From Histomonas meleagridis (Eukaryota > Parabasalia > Tritrichomonadida > Dientamoebidae): a DNA stretch of 64,000 nt. Shown piece by piece: positions 9,635-20,786 of this stretch. The DNA lies in the NCBI GenBank assembly GCA_020186115.1, contig WSYJ01000060.1:1488001-1552000 (forward strand), written 5' to 3'. Positions within the stretch are counted from its first letter, which is position 1. Every line of letters starts with the position of its first letter. The translations under genes and the position numbers were made by a program. Under the pieces are notes generated by a model that did not search any database, was not told where the DNA came from, and worked only from the letters and a program-made list of their open reading frames with translations.

Positions 9635-11457
9635 TGTAAAATAATGATTAATAAATAGCAATTAATATATATAATAATTTATCATTTTTTTATGTTTCAT
9701 TATGTTCTCTTCATTTGATTTTGGTTTATTATATATTGTATATAATAGAAAAAAGCAAATGAACAGGAAAACATATATATTTCATAAGAATATCAAATAA
9801 CATATGAAAACACATTTGAACACCATAAATAACATAAGAATATGAATATTTACATTCGTAAACATATTGACTATGTAATTTACAATATATTATGAGGCTT
9901 GTTTTTATTGTAAGCTTTGCCGAATAATAACCCAATTTTTTGGGCAAGAAAAATAAATTATATATAAATAAAACTATAATATGCTGATGCATTAAATGTC
10001 AATATACATATTCTACATAATAAGATAATATTTTTAAAACTTTTTTTCTTACTAACCAGAAATTAGGGTATTTAGATCAATTTATATTTACCCCCCTATT
10101 CATTTATCAATAATATATATTTCGATTTTATGAATATATAAATATCTTATTTTATCATAATATAATTGAATTTATATAAAACACCTTAAAGTTAATGTAT
10201 AGATTTTTTGTATAAGAAATTCTCTTAAATGATTATATTTTTAGATAATTTATGACTATTTACTCAAACAAGTGAAATAACTGCAGTTATAATGTGAAAT
10301 AAAAGGGTATTTTCATCAAGTAGAGTTGCAAACATAAATTGTTATATAAAATTAACATTGAGTTACGGATGAGAACTTTATTAGCTGACAACATAATTTA
10401 ATAACTTTCATACTTTAAATATAACATTAGACTTTCATTTGTTATAATATAAATAAAAAAACTTCTTTCTTACTTTCATCAATATTTCTCGAAATTAATT
10501 TGAATGTTGTACCATTTCATTTCTTCTAACGACAGTTAATTTATATGGGATCGGGTTTCGGAGGTGTTCCATATAGTACAAAGCATACTTGAAAACTTTT
10601 AACTATATTTTATGTATTGCCTAATATTTAAATAATATTTTTTTTGTACTTGCATATGAATATTTTGGAAGGATCTATGTAAATGACTCAATTAAGTTAC
10701 TGTCGTCCATTTCATTAGTATATCGGAATAAGTATGATAAATTCACTTTTTTTGCATTTTTTACAAATCATTTTTAAATTTCTTATGCATATATAATTTT
10801 CTCTAACTAGATTATTTAATACTACATACATGATTTTATATTCTAAATAAATGAGGATGAGATATTTAATTATAAAATTGACATAAATTCAACCATGATT
10901 TTTTTCAAACTTTCTCAATGAAATTTTTGGTCATCACCAAAATTTCAAACAAATTTTTTTCATTATCAAATAAAAGTTTAAAAACTTTAATTCTAGTTTA
11001 TTAATACACACATCTTATATAATAAAATAATATTATTCAAAATATTATTTATTCATTTGATGTAGAGATATGTGAGTCAATTAAAATTGACCCTCATATA
11101 TTTTTTTGATATATATTAAAAATCCATTCATTCTATATTATGAAATTATATTATTAATTTTTTTATGAGCTAAATGTCTAGATATCAATGATCATAATTT
11201 ATTCGATTACAAATATATTTAAACAAATTATTTTTATAAAATTTAATTGGATTTAAATGAAATATATTATATTTGATTTATTGAGCTATTTATGAAATAT
11301 TATATGAATTAATTGATTTTGCTGATTATAATATTTGATTATTATCGACTTAAACTAATAAATTAATTTTCTTTTTATGTATACGCTTTTATTTATTATT
11401 CATATTAATAATAATTCAATATTGTATGCATTATGCGTTTAATATTTATTTGTTATT
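9635..11457. other. Long gene-free AT-rich DNA
   Basis: About 1.8 kb. No credible frame, RNA or repeat was recognised apart from homopolymer runs. The 87-residue minus-strand frame at 9729-9992 is hydrophobic AT-coded noise. Confidence 0.5.
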
Positions 11458-12425
11458 ATGAATTACAATCAGCCTCAACAATTATCTTTCCCGTTTATCG
11501 ATAATACTCTCTCTTATTTTTGGCTTTTTACGAATGAAGACGCAGCTATTCAATTCGCATTACAGAATGGAGTTATTTATAATCAAATGATGTGTGAAGA
11601 ATGTAATTTCGATATGCAGATCTACAGAGATTCTTCAAAAGGATTTGGATACAAATGGATATGCACAAGATGCCACAAATCAAAAAGTATTTTATATGGA
11701 AGTATTTTTTACTCAGCAAAAATATCACTTTCTAAGATTTTTTATTTATTATATTGTTGGGTATATAAATATTCATGTAAAGATACTGCGAGAGAAGTAG
11801 GAGTGAGCAGAAACACAGTAACTTATTATTTTACTTTATTTAGAAATGCATGTGATGCATATGTTTTATCTTTAGAAGGTCTTGTTGTTGGCGGTCCTGA
11901 TAAAACTGTTCAAATAGATGAAACTTTAATGTGTCGAAGAAAATATAATGTTGGACGATGTTTAAATCAAGTGTGGATCTTTGGGGGAATTTGTGTGGAA
12001 GATAGACAATTCTTTTGTCTTGTTGTACCTGATCGAACAAGAGAAACATTAGAAGAAGAGATTCGTAATCATATATTACCTGAAACAAAAAATAATTTCT
12101 GATTGCTGGAAAGCGTATGACTTTCTTGATGATGACAATGATTACGAGCATGAAACTGTTAATCATTCATGTAATTTTGTTGATCCTGAAACTAAAGCGC
12201 ACACTCAAATGATAGAAAGACTTTGGAGGGAACTAAAAAAAATTAATAAAAAGATATGAAGGAATCCCAGAAAATAAAGTCAATGAACATATATCAGAGT
12301 TCATGTGGAGATGGAATGTTATTCACAATAAGGATCAAATGTTTAGGGCCGCCGTTCAATTAATTGCAGACACAAAGTTTACAAAAGTAATTGATTGCGA
12401 TGAAGAAGAAGAAAAGTTGGAATAA
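11458..12425 (+). pseudogene. Merlin/ISXO2-type DDE transposase with two frameshifts
   Basis: The first part (214 codons from ATG 11458) has a zinc ribbon CEECNF...CTRCHKSK near residues 45-75, an HTH-like DTAREVGVSRNTV, then the DDE domain with QIDETLM (first Asp). At about 12089-12098 the frame shifts and continues IISDCWKAYDFL (second Asp), SCNFVDPETKAHTQMIERLW (catalytic Glu region). A second shift near 12240-12254 leads to RYEGIPENKVNEH and an end at TAA 12423-12425. Both shifts are in A-rich runs. This is the IS1595/ISXO2 fold used by eukaryotic Merlin elements. No terminal inverted repeats were identified. Confidence 0.8.
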
Positions 12426-12489
12426 GTAAAAATTCATATCTTCGATTGTTATGATCATTTTTTATTTCTAGAAAATTGAGGATAGAAAT

Positions 12490-13029
12490 ATAAATGATAT
12501 TTTATTATGTTATTTAAATATCGATTTGTGAAGATTTATGTTACAAATTTCGAAATTTCGAAAATTTAATTTTTGAAAAATATGTATATATTATCTTTAT
12601 TTGATGACATATTTTATTATATTATTTAAATATTGATTTGTTTAAATTTTTTGTTACAAATTTCGAAATTTTGAAAATTTAATTTTTTAAAAATCTGTAT
12701 ATATTATCTTTATTTGATAACATATCTTGTTATATTGTTTAGATTTTGTTTTGTTTAAATTTTTTGTTACAAATTTCGAAATTTTGAAAATTTAATTTTT
12801 TAAAAATCTGTATATATTATCTTTATTTGATAACATATCTTGTTATATTGTTTAGATTTTGTTTTGTTTAAATTTTTTGTTACAAATTTCGAAATTTTGA
12901 AAATTTAATTTTTTAAAAATCTGTATATATTATCTTTATTTGATAACATATCTTGTTATATTGTTTAGATTTTGTTTTGTTTAAATTTTTTGTTACAAAT
13001 TTCGAAATTTTGAAAATTTAATTTTCGAA
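12490..13029. repeat. 113-bp tandem repeat array
   Basis: The phrase TTACAAATTTCGAAATTT begins at 12541, 12654, 12767, 12880 and 12993, an exact 113-bp period. Units 3-5 are nearly identical; the first two are more diverged. The array starts about 65 bp after the transposase stop. Confidence 0.95.
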
Positions 13030-15882
13030 AAAGATCGTCATTAATCAATCCTATATCGTGGTAAACCTTAATGTATTATATACACTTTAGTCCTATTAAT
13101 TTTTTACATTAATTTGATGTCAAAAAAATCATATCAATTTTTAAAAATCAAATAAATTCATTAATATAGCTCATTAATAAACTTGACATATGTTAAAAAC
13201 TTCGATAAAATATTATTATATACATAAAAAAATCGGATTTTTTTAGAATAATTAAATTTATAAATTTTTTCTGATTTCAGATTTCAATCACATTTCTCAT
13301 GTTTAGTAATGTATACATATTTAATCACTCGAATTTTGTCCAACCAAACATAGTGCAATCATGAAAAAAAAATATAATAATTTTCGGTAAAATGATGTTC
13401 ATTCAATTATTGAATGATAATTCAATATTTATACAGAAAATTCTGCGTAAAAAGCAGTTAATTCCAAACATTTATTCAAAAAGTGAACATTTTTTTTGAA
13501 GAATTAATTATTACACACATTCATTTATGAGCGATAATATTATTTTATCTGGTAAATTTTTCATTTTTGTATGAAAAAAAATAGTGAAATAATCTATTCT
13601 ATTTTTAAAAAATGTTAGAATATTTTTTGAAATATAAATCTAATGAAATATATAATTTTTAATGACAAAAATTGATATAATTTTAATTTGATAATAATCT
13701 TTTTTAAAATCTTACCAAAAACACGGGGATTCAACTTATTCAGAGTCTTATATGTACATGAATGTATATCTTATAATATTTCTAAAGTTACCAAGAAAAT
13801 AAGTGTATAAAGTTATTGTCATAATGCTAATTGATTTTATGGGAAATATGAATTTATCGATCATTTTTTTTTTTTTTTTCAATTAGTTCATTTTTTAATC
13901 ATAGTTATAATTAATAATGATTAATAAACTGTATATTATTCTTGAAATATTTCAACATGAGAACATTTTTTTTTTTTTTTTTAAAAGTCTTCTTTGTAAT
14001 TATAAATCACTTATATATATATATCCATTGAAATTTAACATTATTAAAGATTTTTTATAGGTGATTTCACGAACCTTGATCCAGAAAAATAATTGTAATT
14101 TACAATTTTCATAATTGTAGCATAAATATAATTTTCCGAAAAAATCATTTCTAAATATTTTATAGTTTCCCCTCTATAATAATGAATGAAATCTACGCTC
14201 TCTTATATATTTTATTTCAAATTCATTAAGTACAATTACTTTTATTACATTTCGAGTTACTACTATTTCTTATGCATAATATAAAGAATTTTTTTTTAAG
14301 TTAGGTATCATAATAATTCATATAATTATATTAAATTTATACATTTTGTTCATTGATAGATCAAGATAACTTAGAATATTTGAAAAAAATTTCATTATTT
14401 AAATCATAAGAGAGAGACTAAATTAAGGTAGAGAAGTCATAATTTATTATAATAAACAAATTAATATAATATTCATATTTAAAAATCAATTATACTCACA
14501 TTTATTAATTTAATTCATGCTATGTTATATTTTTTAATGGACATTTATATTAAGTTTTTTTCAATTTTTTCCTTTGTTAACTTTTTTTTCCCCCCCCCCC
14601 CCCCCCCAGTTCTTTATGTTATCTCAACTTTATTCATTTTTATTCTATATTTGATGATGCTATTTAAAAAATAAAAAAAAATTAATATATTCCATTCTTT
14701 TTTTATCTTGTTAAATTAAGCTTATTTATGCTTATTCATTTTAATTATGTGTTTTCTCCTTGCATGTGGTATGAGTGTTATATGTGTTTATGTGCCGGAT
14801 GATATATATTAAAGAAAATAGCTAGGAGATTTGCATAATACTTATTATATGATATTTATATTTAAATAATCTTGGAATAATATATTATTTCTCAAGGAAA
14901 AATTTTAGTATTACCAAAATTGTTTGTAAAAACTAGTCTTTTACGATTATGGAATCGTAAATGGAGCTTTATAGATATTCATTAACATGTTAATATTATT
15001 ATAAATGATTAAAGGAATAAAATAAGCTAATAAAATTATAATTTTATATACAAATGTCATTAATAAATCTTGTTTTTATGAACACAGCCAAATAATAAAT
15101 GTTGAAATACCTAATTCTCTTTATTACAATAGAATAACTTATTTTTATAGAATATTATTACATGAAATTATAATACCAAAATCAGCGATGTCAATTTCTC
15201 CAAAATATTTTATCTCATATTGTATTATGTTCATATATGTTAAAACCATGCGATTTTTTCGTGTTGTATTTCATTCGAATAATAGTAAGGAGGGATTTTA
15301 ATTATTCTATTTATTCACAATAAAGTAAGGACACTTAGTTTGAATAAACTTTATACAGTATTGAATCGAAAATTACTTTAAATGAATTCAAATAATATTG
15401 TTATTTCATTTGATCTATTATATCTTGTAGCTTATTCACTCATGATTCTTCATGTTTACTTATGTTAATTCAAATTCATTTGTGTTTGTATATATACCTA
15501 CTCATGTTCATTAATGAATGCTATAGTTAATTCATGTTTATTTATTATTCTTTATGTTGTTTTTGAATAAAAATCTTGAGAATTGATTTTAAAATGAATA
15601 AATCTCAATATTAACTGAATATAAATCAAAATTAATGAAACTTTTAATATATCATATAATTTTAATAAATGTGATAAAGATATTTTTCAACTATTTAATT
15701 TTAAGTGAAAATGATTATCTATAATAAAAAAAATTCGAATATTTTAATATTTAACAAAAAGCATTAATTATTATATATGTTTTTTGGTTTACAGATCAAA
15801 ATTATGAATGTGTACTGATTTATCAACAAAGCAATATTTTTTTGGTGGCGACCGTTCAAAGTAAAAATCTATTTGGTGACAT
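13030..15882. other. Long gene-free AT-rich DNA
   Basis: About 2.85 kb with no supportable gene. It contains long T and A runs, an 18-base C run at 14590-14607 and a short TTCATG-rich tract at 15430-15545. Confidence 0.5.
14590..14607. repeat. C18 homopolymer
   Basis: Eighteen consecutive C after an eight-base T run, in otherwise very AT-rich DNA. The length may be a sequencing estimate. Confidence 0.9.
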
Positions 15883-16076
15883 TTTATAAATTTTCAGAAA
15901 TTTTTATGTCAAAAAATGTAGAACATAGAAATCAAATTTGAGAAGGAATATTTTCTCACAAAAATATTATGAATGGGAATTTTTCAATGCTATTCAAAAA
16001 ATCACGCATAATTGAAAGGCATTTCCACTTTTTGAAAGGAAGGTATTCAAATTCTCCCATTAGGTTGGAGAGTACC
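15883..16076 (-). repeat. Copy B of the 195-bp inverted repeat
   Basis: Its reverse complement matches 4721-4915 over the full length with few differences. GGTACTCTCC again forms the outer edge and TTTATAAA the inner edge, so the two copies point at each other across about 11 kb. Confidence 0.85.
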
Positions 16077-16277
16077 AAATAATTTATTGATCAAATTTCG
16101 AAATATTCTATTTATATATATAAAAGTCGTATACTCAAGTAATCCGAATCTGAGCAAATAATTTTTATTTTAAAATTATTTTATATTATAAGTGTATATG
16201 CTTGAAAAAGTAATTACAAATTTTCTGAAGGGACATCTCCAAGAGTCGATGTAATAAACCGGAATGTTTTTCATATG

Positions 16278-16302
16278 AACGGTCGATATTTCTTCACTTT
16301 TT
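16278..16302 (+). promoter_or_regulatory. AACGGTCG plus CACTTTTT promoter-like pair
   Basis: AACGGTCG (16278-16285) is followed by CACTTTTT (16295-16302), the pair seen before core genes. The frame that follows is broken by a TGA after 21 codons. Confidence 0.4.
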
Positions 16303-16343
16303 ATATAGTTTACACCCGACTGGCAAAATATTCAACGATTAAA

Positions 16344-16571
16344 ATGTATTCAAAAAGTCGTTACATCGAAATGTCCTTCGACTTTTCCAATTATCTATAT
16401 CAAATGTGAACAATTCAATTATTCTTACATAAACGTCACTTTTACGATGAAGATACGATAGAACTTTTTGAACATGATCAAAAAGTTTCATCGTATCTCT
16501 ATCGTCGGTCCGAGAACGAAAATTTATTGCCGATCCATAACCATCGCCGAAGATGGATGTATTGCGGGTAA
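16344..16571 (+). pseudogene. Remnant of an unrecognised gene
   Basis: From ATG 16344, 42 bp after a promoter-like pair, the frame reads a SRYIEMSFDFSNYLYQM segment, TGA, then continues in frame as TIQLFLHKRHFYDEDTIELF, a KVSSYLYRRS segment and NENLLPIHNH to TAA 16569-16571. The composition on both sides of the stop is protein-like. The family was not recognised and the call is tentative. Confidence 0.3.
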
Positions 16572-16834
16572 TTATCAACAGTTATGGTTCATTCATCAAA
16601 GCAACAATTAATGCAAAGGAGTTCACTCATAAGAACAAATTTTCAAGCAATTTTGTTGAGGCGGATGTCCGATCAATTGATCGATCACCAACATCAACCA
16701 CTAAGCTTGAATCAAATAAAGCTTGGTGTCAAACAGTACAGACTCAAAAGACATTATTTTTATCAACAATAAAAACTAATAATTTATTTATTAATACATT
16801 CAATTTCATCTGGCTTCCCAGGAGACCAGTGTTC

Positions 16835-17689
16835 TCATTTAAACCATAGATCTGCAGGTGTTAACCACTCACCAGTCATTTGATGAATACCGCTATGTGG
16901 CCACACATTATTATATTCATCAACAACAGATTGCAAGTGCGATTGTCCCTTCGAACTCTCATATGTTGCCCACCGTCTTTCCATTTTCCCGTTTTGCTGC
17001 GGGGTATTTGGATGTGTTCGCCAATCAGTGATTATGTGATATTGTATGAATTGTTGTGAAAGGGCACCAACAAATTCGCCTCCGTTATCAATAACCATTC
17101 TGGCAGGAGCATGAGATTTTGAAAGTACAATGACCAATTCTTGTGCAATGGTTATGCTTTCTTTATTAGTAACAATTTTAGCATGAATAACATATCGAGA
17201 TCGATCATCTAAAAATGCAACTATATATTGTTTTGGATTTTCTTTTCTTCATCTTCATTTATATTATTGTGTTCTTTTATCTCATGGAAATCTGTGTGCC
17301 ATATCTGCCCGACCATCTTTGCTACATATCGGATTCTTTCGACCTCTTTTTCATGATATAAATGCTCAAATTAAAAAAGTTATTCAATTTCGAATATCCT
17401 TGAACACTATTTTGCTGAAATTGAAATTATATTTTTTTCTGTCAAGTGCGAAGGCACATCTTTGATAACCAACATCAAATTGAAATTCATAATTAATTAC
17501 AGCATCGATTTCTTCTTGAGTTGGTATTTTTGGTTTTCGTCCTTTGAGGACTCTTGGATATTCCAAACCTGCCTTTTTAAATTCTTCTTTCAAACATTTG
17601 GCACTAATTGCATCATTTTTTAGAATACTTCTTACAGGAACGCCATCATTTAATTGCTGTATGATTATTTGAAGTTTCTCCTTGCTCAA
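16835..17689 (-). pseudogene. DDE integrase/transposase (IS3/IS481-like rve), broken
   Basis: Minus strand. The first part (17689 to 17384) has an HTH-like region and VGYQRCAFALDRKKYNF, the helix typical before the IS3/IS481 catalytic core. After a stop and frame change come EVERIRYVAKMVGQIWHTDF (first Asp), another frame change near 17245, KQYIVAFLDDRSRYVIHAKI, then ARMVIDNGGEFVG (second Asp) and HPNTPQQNGKMERRW (Glu), ending YNNVWPHSGIHQ and ADLWFK. All three catalytic residues survive but in two frames. Trichomonad genomes carry many such integrase genes. No terminal repeats were found. Confidence 0.75.
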
Positions 17690-18380
17690 GTCTTGATTGG
17701 TATTCTTTTCATATTATAATAATGAATTAGAGAATAATACACAAAATTGTCAAACGATAGCTATCCTACTATCATAACGGTATACTTACATATTTTGACA
17801 TTTGAAACTTTTTGACTGCTTTTCAATCACCTTTGCATCAACTTTTCCTGAGTGTAAAGTATCCAATTTGGGGGCCGTTTATTTTTGGAAAACATTTTAA
17901 GGCTGAACATTTTTCTATCAAATGATCTTTGAGCTCTCAATTACGCATTATCGAACAAAACTAGTTGAGGTGAGCTATGTATCGTTACTAAAAACGAAAC
18001 ATAATAACTTGAATTACCTGTAAAGATTGAACAAATGCAATAGTTGAATTTCTATATTTTTAACCAACATATTATATATAGCTCTATCACAATGGACTAA
18101 TACTGCATGTGATACATCAGAAAGCTAAATAAAATAAATATTTAATGTTTTTGAATGATAACGGTCTCAAAATTTTTGAGTGTCCAGAATATTTGTACGG
18201 CTTACAAAAAGTGCAAAAACGTATTTATCACTTTTTTTCTAAAAAAGTGAGCAGTATCAGTCTTCTTTTGCATACTGAAATACAAAAAATTCAAACTACA
18301 GTTCAATTTGTTTGCACATGTGATCAATTCCTAATGAAACAAATAAATCAATAAAATTATTCTTTTACAAATTATCTATT
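17690..18380. other. Intergenic region with promoter-like inverted repeat
   Basis: No gene was called. At 18228-18250 TCACTTTTTTTCTAAAAAAGTGA forms an inverted repeat made of the CACTTTT box and its reverse, with AAAAAGTGC close to its left. This is the boundary between repeat-rich and gene-dense DNA. Confidence 0.45.
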
Positions 18381-20786
18381 TTATTGTAGCACCTGTAACA
18401 CCTGTGGCCTTACCGACTTCATCACTTTTGTTTGGTTAAACAACAGTTGCTTCAAGTCTGGGTATTCCCTAATCAAGTCTGTAATTCTTTCTGGCTGTAG
18501 CATTTGTATCACGACCTTAAATGAGTGTGGCTTTGTCATTGCGATAATTCTCATCAATATGTTCCATGGCTTTTCTTTCTGGAAGAGGTTCAATGCGATC
18601 AATTGAGGGATCGTATGATTGAGAACGTATCGATAACATTTCTCATTTTGGAACTTATTTATAATCGCAAACAGCGTGTCCATAATCAAATCCAAGCTTT
18701 CTCTCTTTCGAATAATCGCATCGACTGCGCTAATGCTCGTCTGGTAGTCCAGGGCGTCCTTAATTTCAAAGCTATACTTTAACGCTTCACCTGCTTTTGT
18801 GAACTGTGTCGAAGTTTCCGGAATTCGATTTAACTCGATCAAGAACAACGTCCCGCTGATGTTACGTGGCACAACTGTTAACAGTGCCGTGACAGCACGC
18901 TTAAGACCTGCCGATGATAAGTTTAACATGTACGGTAAATACTTCTTAAACTCATCTTTGGTTAATGATGGTATAATAGGTATCAAAAATCGAGAGTCGT
19001 TTTGTTGCTCTAATTCGTTCTTCAAAAAGAGAACTAAATCGGGAGCTAAGAATGAAAATTGTTTCGCAATGCCATCTAAATACACATGGATTAATATTAA
19101 CATGTCTTTGACCCCACGAGAATGTTCAATCGCTTGTTTAACAACATCAACTTTAAATTGCATTTGTGGAATTTTCGATTTCAATTTATCGCGGATTAAA
19201 CTTTTGGTGTTCTTGGGTGACCCAGGATAAACATCTAATAGCGTAATGAATAATGAGCAATCAAATTCTAATAAAGTGAAAAATAATTCCATGTATGAAC
19301 TTGCTAACATCAAATCATCAATTGTAACCGCCGTTTTTAAGTATTCGATGGCAAAGGAATTGATGGTAGGAACAAATTCTTCTTGCTTATAGAAGGTTTT
19401 GATCATGTTAATGGAGGATTGTGCAACTGATTGATCTTGTAAGATTGATAATTGAAGAAGACAATCGAGAAATATGGGCTGAAGTGATGGCGCCATTTTG
19501 ATATACTCATTGATGGCTGGAAGAATTAGGTCTGTATGTCGTGTAAACTCTGTGGATTGTGATCGAAGATTAATAAAAATTTGTTCCGGAAGTTTGGGAA
19601 GACTAAGAATAAACTCAGTAAGGCTGTCATCTGTTGAGGTTTCTTGGGTGAAAACCTCATTAAGGATAGCCCAAACAAGATTATCATATCGAACTTCAGA
19701 ATTCCGAACAAATTCATAAGTACACCATGAAGACAAGAATGGTATAAGGTATTTCTGAGCGTCAGATGACCTTTGGATAGTAAATCTTGTTGCAGGTCCT
19801 TTACATTCATCAAAAAATGGCTCATTGCTATCAATTGTCGTTATCAACATTGCAATGAACTGTGATTGCATTGGCAATGGAATATATTGAGATCTAACTT
19901 GGAGATTAGCAAGGGCTTGCTCAATGATGAAAACCGCCGAATCGGAGGTTTTGACATCTTCTGTGGGCTGGTCCTCGTTCAGCTGCTTGATGAGTTCGGT
20001 TGTCGTTTTGGGCTCCTCGTAACCTTCGATGATCTCGAACTTGTGGAATCCTTGAATAACGAGCTGCGCAAGTTCATATGGAGTCATGGTCTTAAGGACT
20101 TTCTGGAGCGCAAGGCGTTTCTCTAAGGAACTTACAGTACGAGGTGGAATAGGAATAATACGTTGAGTATCTGTGTAGTTTTTAGAACACCCAAGTGATT
20201 GAAGTAGGGCATTCATCTTTGTTGCATGTTGGCCATATTTGTATAATTTAACAAAAGGATCAAGATCAATATCAAGTGCTGCTGCAATAGAATCTTTAGC
20301 ACATTGGGTTAGGGAATTAACAATTGGTTGAAGTGAAAGAAGACATGATATTGTTTCTTTGTCATCACAGCATGAGGATTTTGCACATAAATAAATAGCA
20401 TCAAAAATTGATATGAGAAATGATGTGGATGGTGTACCTGTTGAAACTTCGTTTTTGATTTCTTTGATAATTAGTGTGTAAGCAACTGACCCAGCTGTGT
20501 TGTGATGCTTAGAATATGATTTAACTGTTAATGTTGCATAAACATGAATGGTAATCATTCTTAATATAAGAGGAACATTGTTCTGCCGGTTAAGCATTGC
20601 TGATGCAATTGACCAAAGGCTTTGATATTGTACTTCTTCAATATCAATATCATCTGTAGCACTAAGAAGATTCCCAAGATTTTTCATTAAGCGTAAACAT
20701 TCAGGATAACTTGGCCTAGCTTTTTCGCATTCACCTTTAAGGGCATTAATTAATTTTTGCACATTATAATATGGTTGCTGGGTCAT
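18381..20786 (-). CDS. Symplekin/Pta1-like scaffold of mRNA 3'-end processing
   Basis: 801 residues from ATG 20786; an earlier in-frame TTG at 20792 is not a likely start. The protein is an alpha-helical HEAT-type solenoid. Its last 100 residues match the symplekin C-terminal domain: PWNILMRIIAMTKPHSFKVV, then LQPERITDLIREYPDLKQLL, the counterpart of the human block after QRTKPQSFQVILQL. Symplekin scaffolds CPSF and CstF in nuclear cleavage and polyadenylation. It is shorter than the animal protein (about 1,270) and close to yeast Pta1 (785). The promoter has CACTTTT 16 bp before the ATG and AACGGTTA about 90 bp before it. The stop is TAA followed by AA. Confidence 0.75.
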   Translation of the reverse strand: MTQQPYYNVQKLINALKGECEKARPSYPECLRLMKNLGNLLSATDDIDIEEVQYQSLWSIASAMLNRQNNVPLILRMITIHVYATLTVKSYSKHHNTAGSVAYTLIIKEIKNEVSTGTPSTSFLISIFDAIYLCAKSSCCDDKETISCLLSLQPIVNSLTQCAKDSIAAALDIDLDPFVKLYKYGQHATKMNALLQSLGCSKNYTDTQRIIPIPPRTVSSLEKRLALQKVLKTMTPYELAQLVIQGFHKFEIIEGYEEPKTTTELIKQLNEDQPTEDVKTSDSAVFIIEQALANLQVRSQYIPLPMQSQFIAMLITTIDSNEPFFDECKGPATRFTIQRSSDAQKYLIPFLSSWCTYEFVRNSEVRYDNLVWAILNEVFTQETSTDDSLTEFILSLPKLPEQIFINLRSQSTEFTRHTDLILPAINEYIKMAPSLQPIFLDCLLQLSILQDQSVAQSSINMIKTFYKQEEFVPTINSFAIEYLKTAVTIDDLMLASSYMELFFTLLEFDCSLFITLLDVYPGSPKNTKSLIRDKLKSKIPQMQFKVDVVKQAIEHSRGVKDMLILIHVYLDGIAKQFSFLAPDLVLFLKNELEQQNDSRFLIPIIPSLTKDEFKKYLPYMLNLSSAGLKRAVTALLTVVPRNISGTLFLIELNRIPETSTQFTKAGEALKYSFEIKDALDYQTSISAVDAIIRKRESLDLIMDTLFAIINKFQNEKCYRYVLNHTIPQLIALNLFQKEKPWNILMRIIAMTKPHSFKVVIQMLQPERITDLIREYPDLKQLLFNQTKVMKSVRPQVLQVLQ

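Noticed and set aside
9729..9992. 87-residue minus-strand frame
   Set aside because: Low-complexity AT-rich DNA, no domain.
16553..16849. 98-residue plus-strand frame overlapping the integrase end
   Set aside because: Two overlapping frames, neither recognisable; runs into antisense of the integrase.
17690..17830. Possible intron (GTAAGT) in the integrase 5' region
   Set aside because: The 3' side lacks the trichomonad branch/acceptor sequence, and the gene is broken elsewhere anyway.
18525..20126. Plus-strand frames opposite symplekin
   Set aside because: Shadow frames without promoter or recognisable domains.
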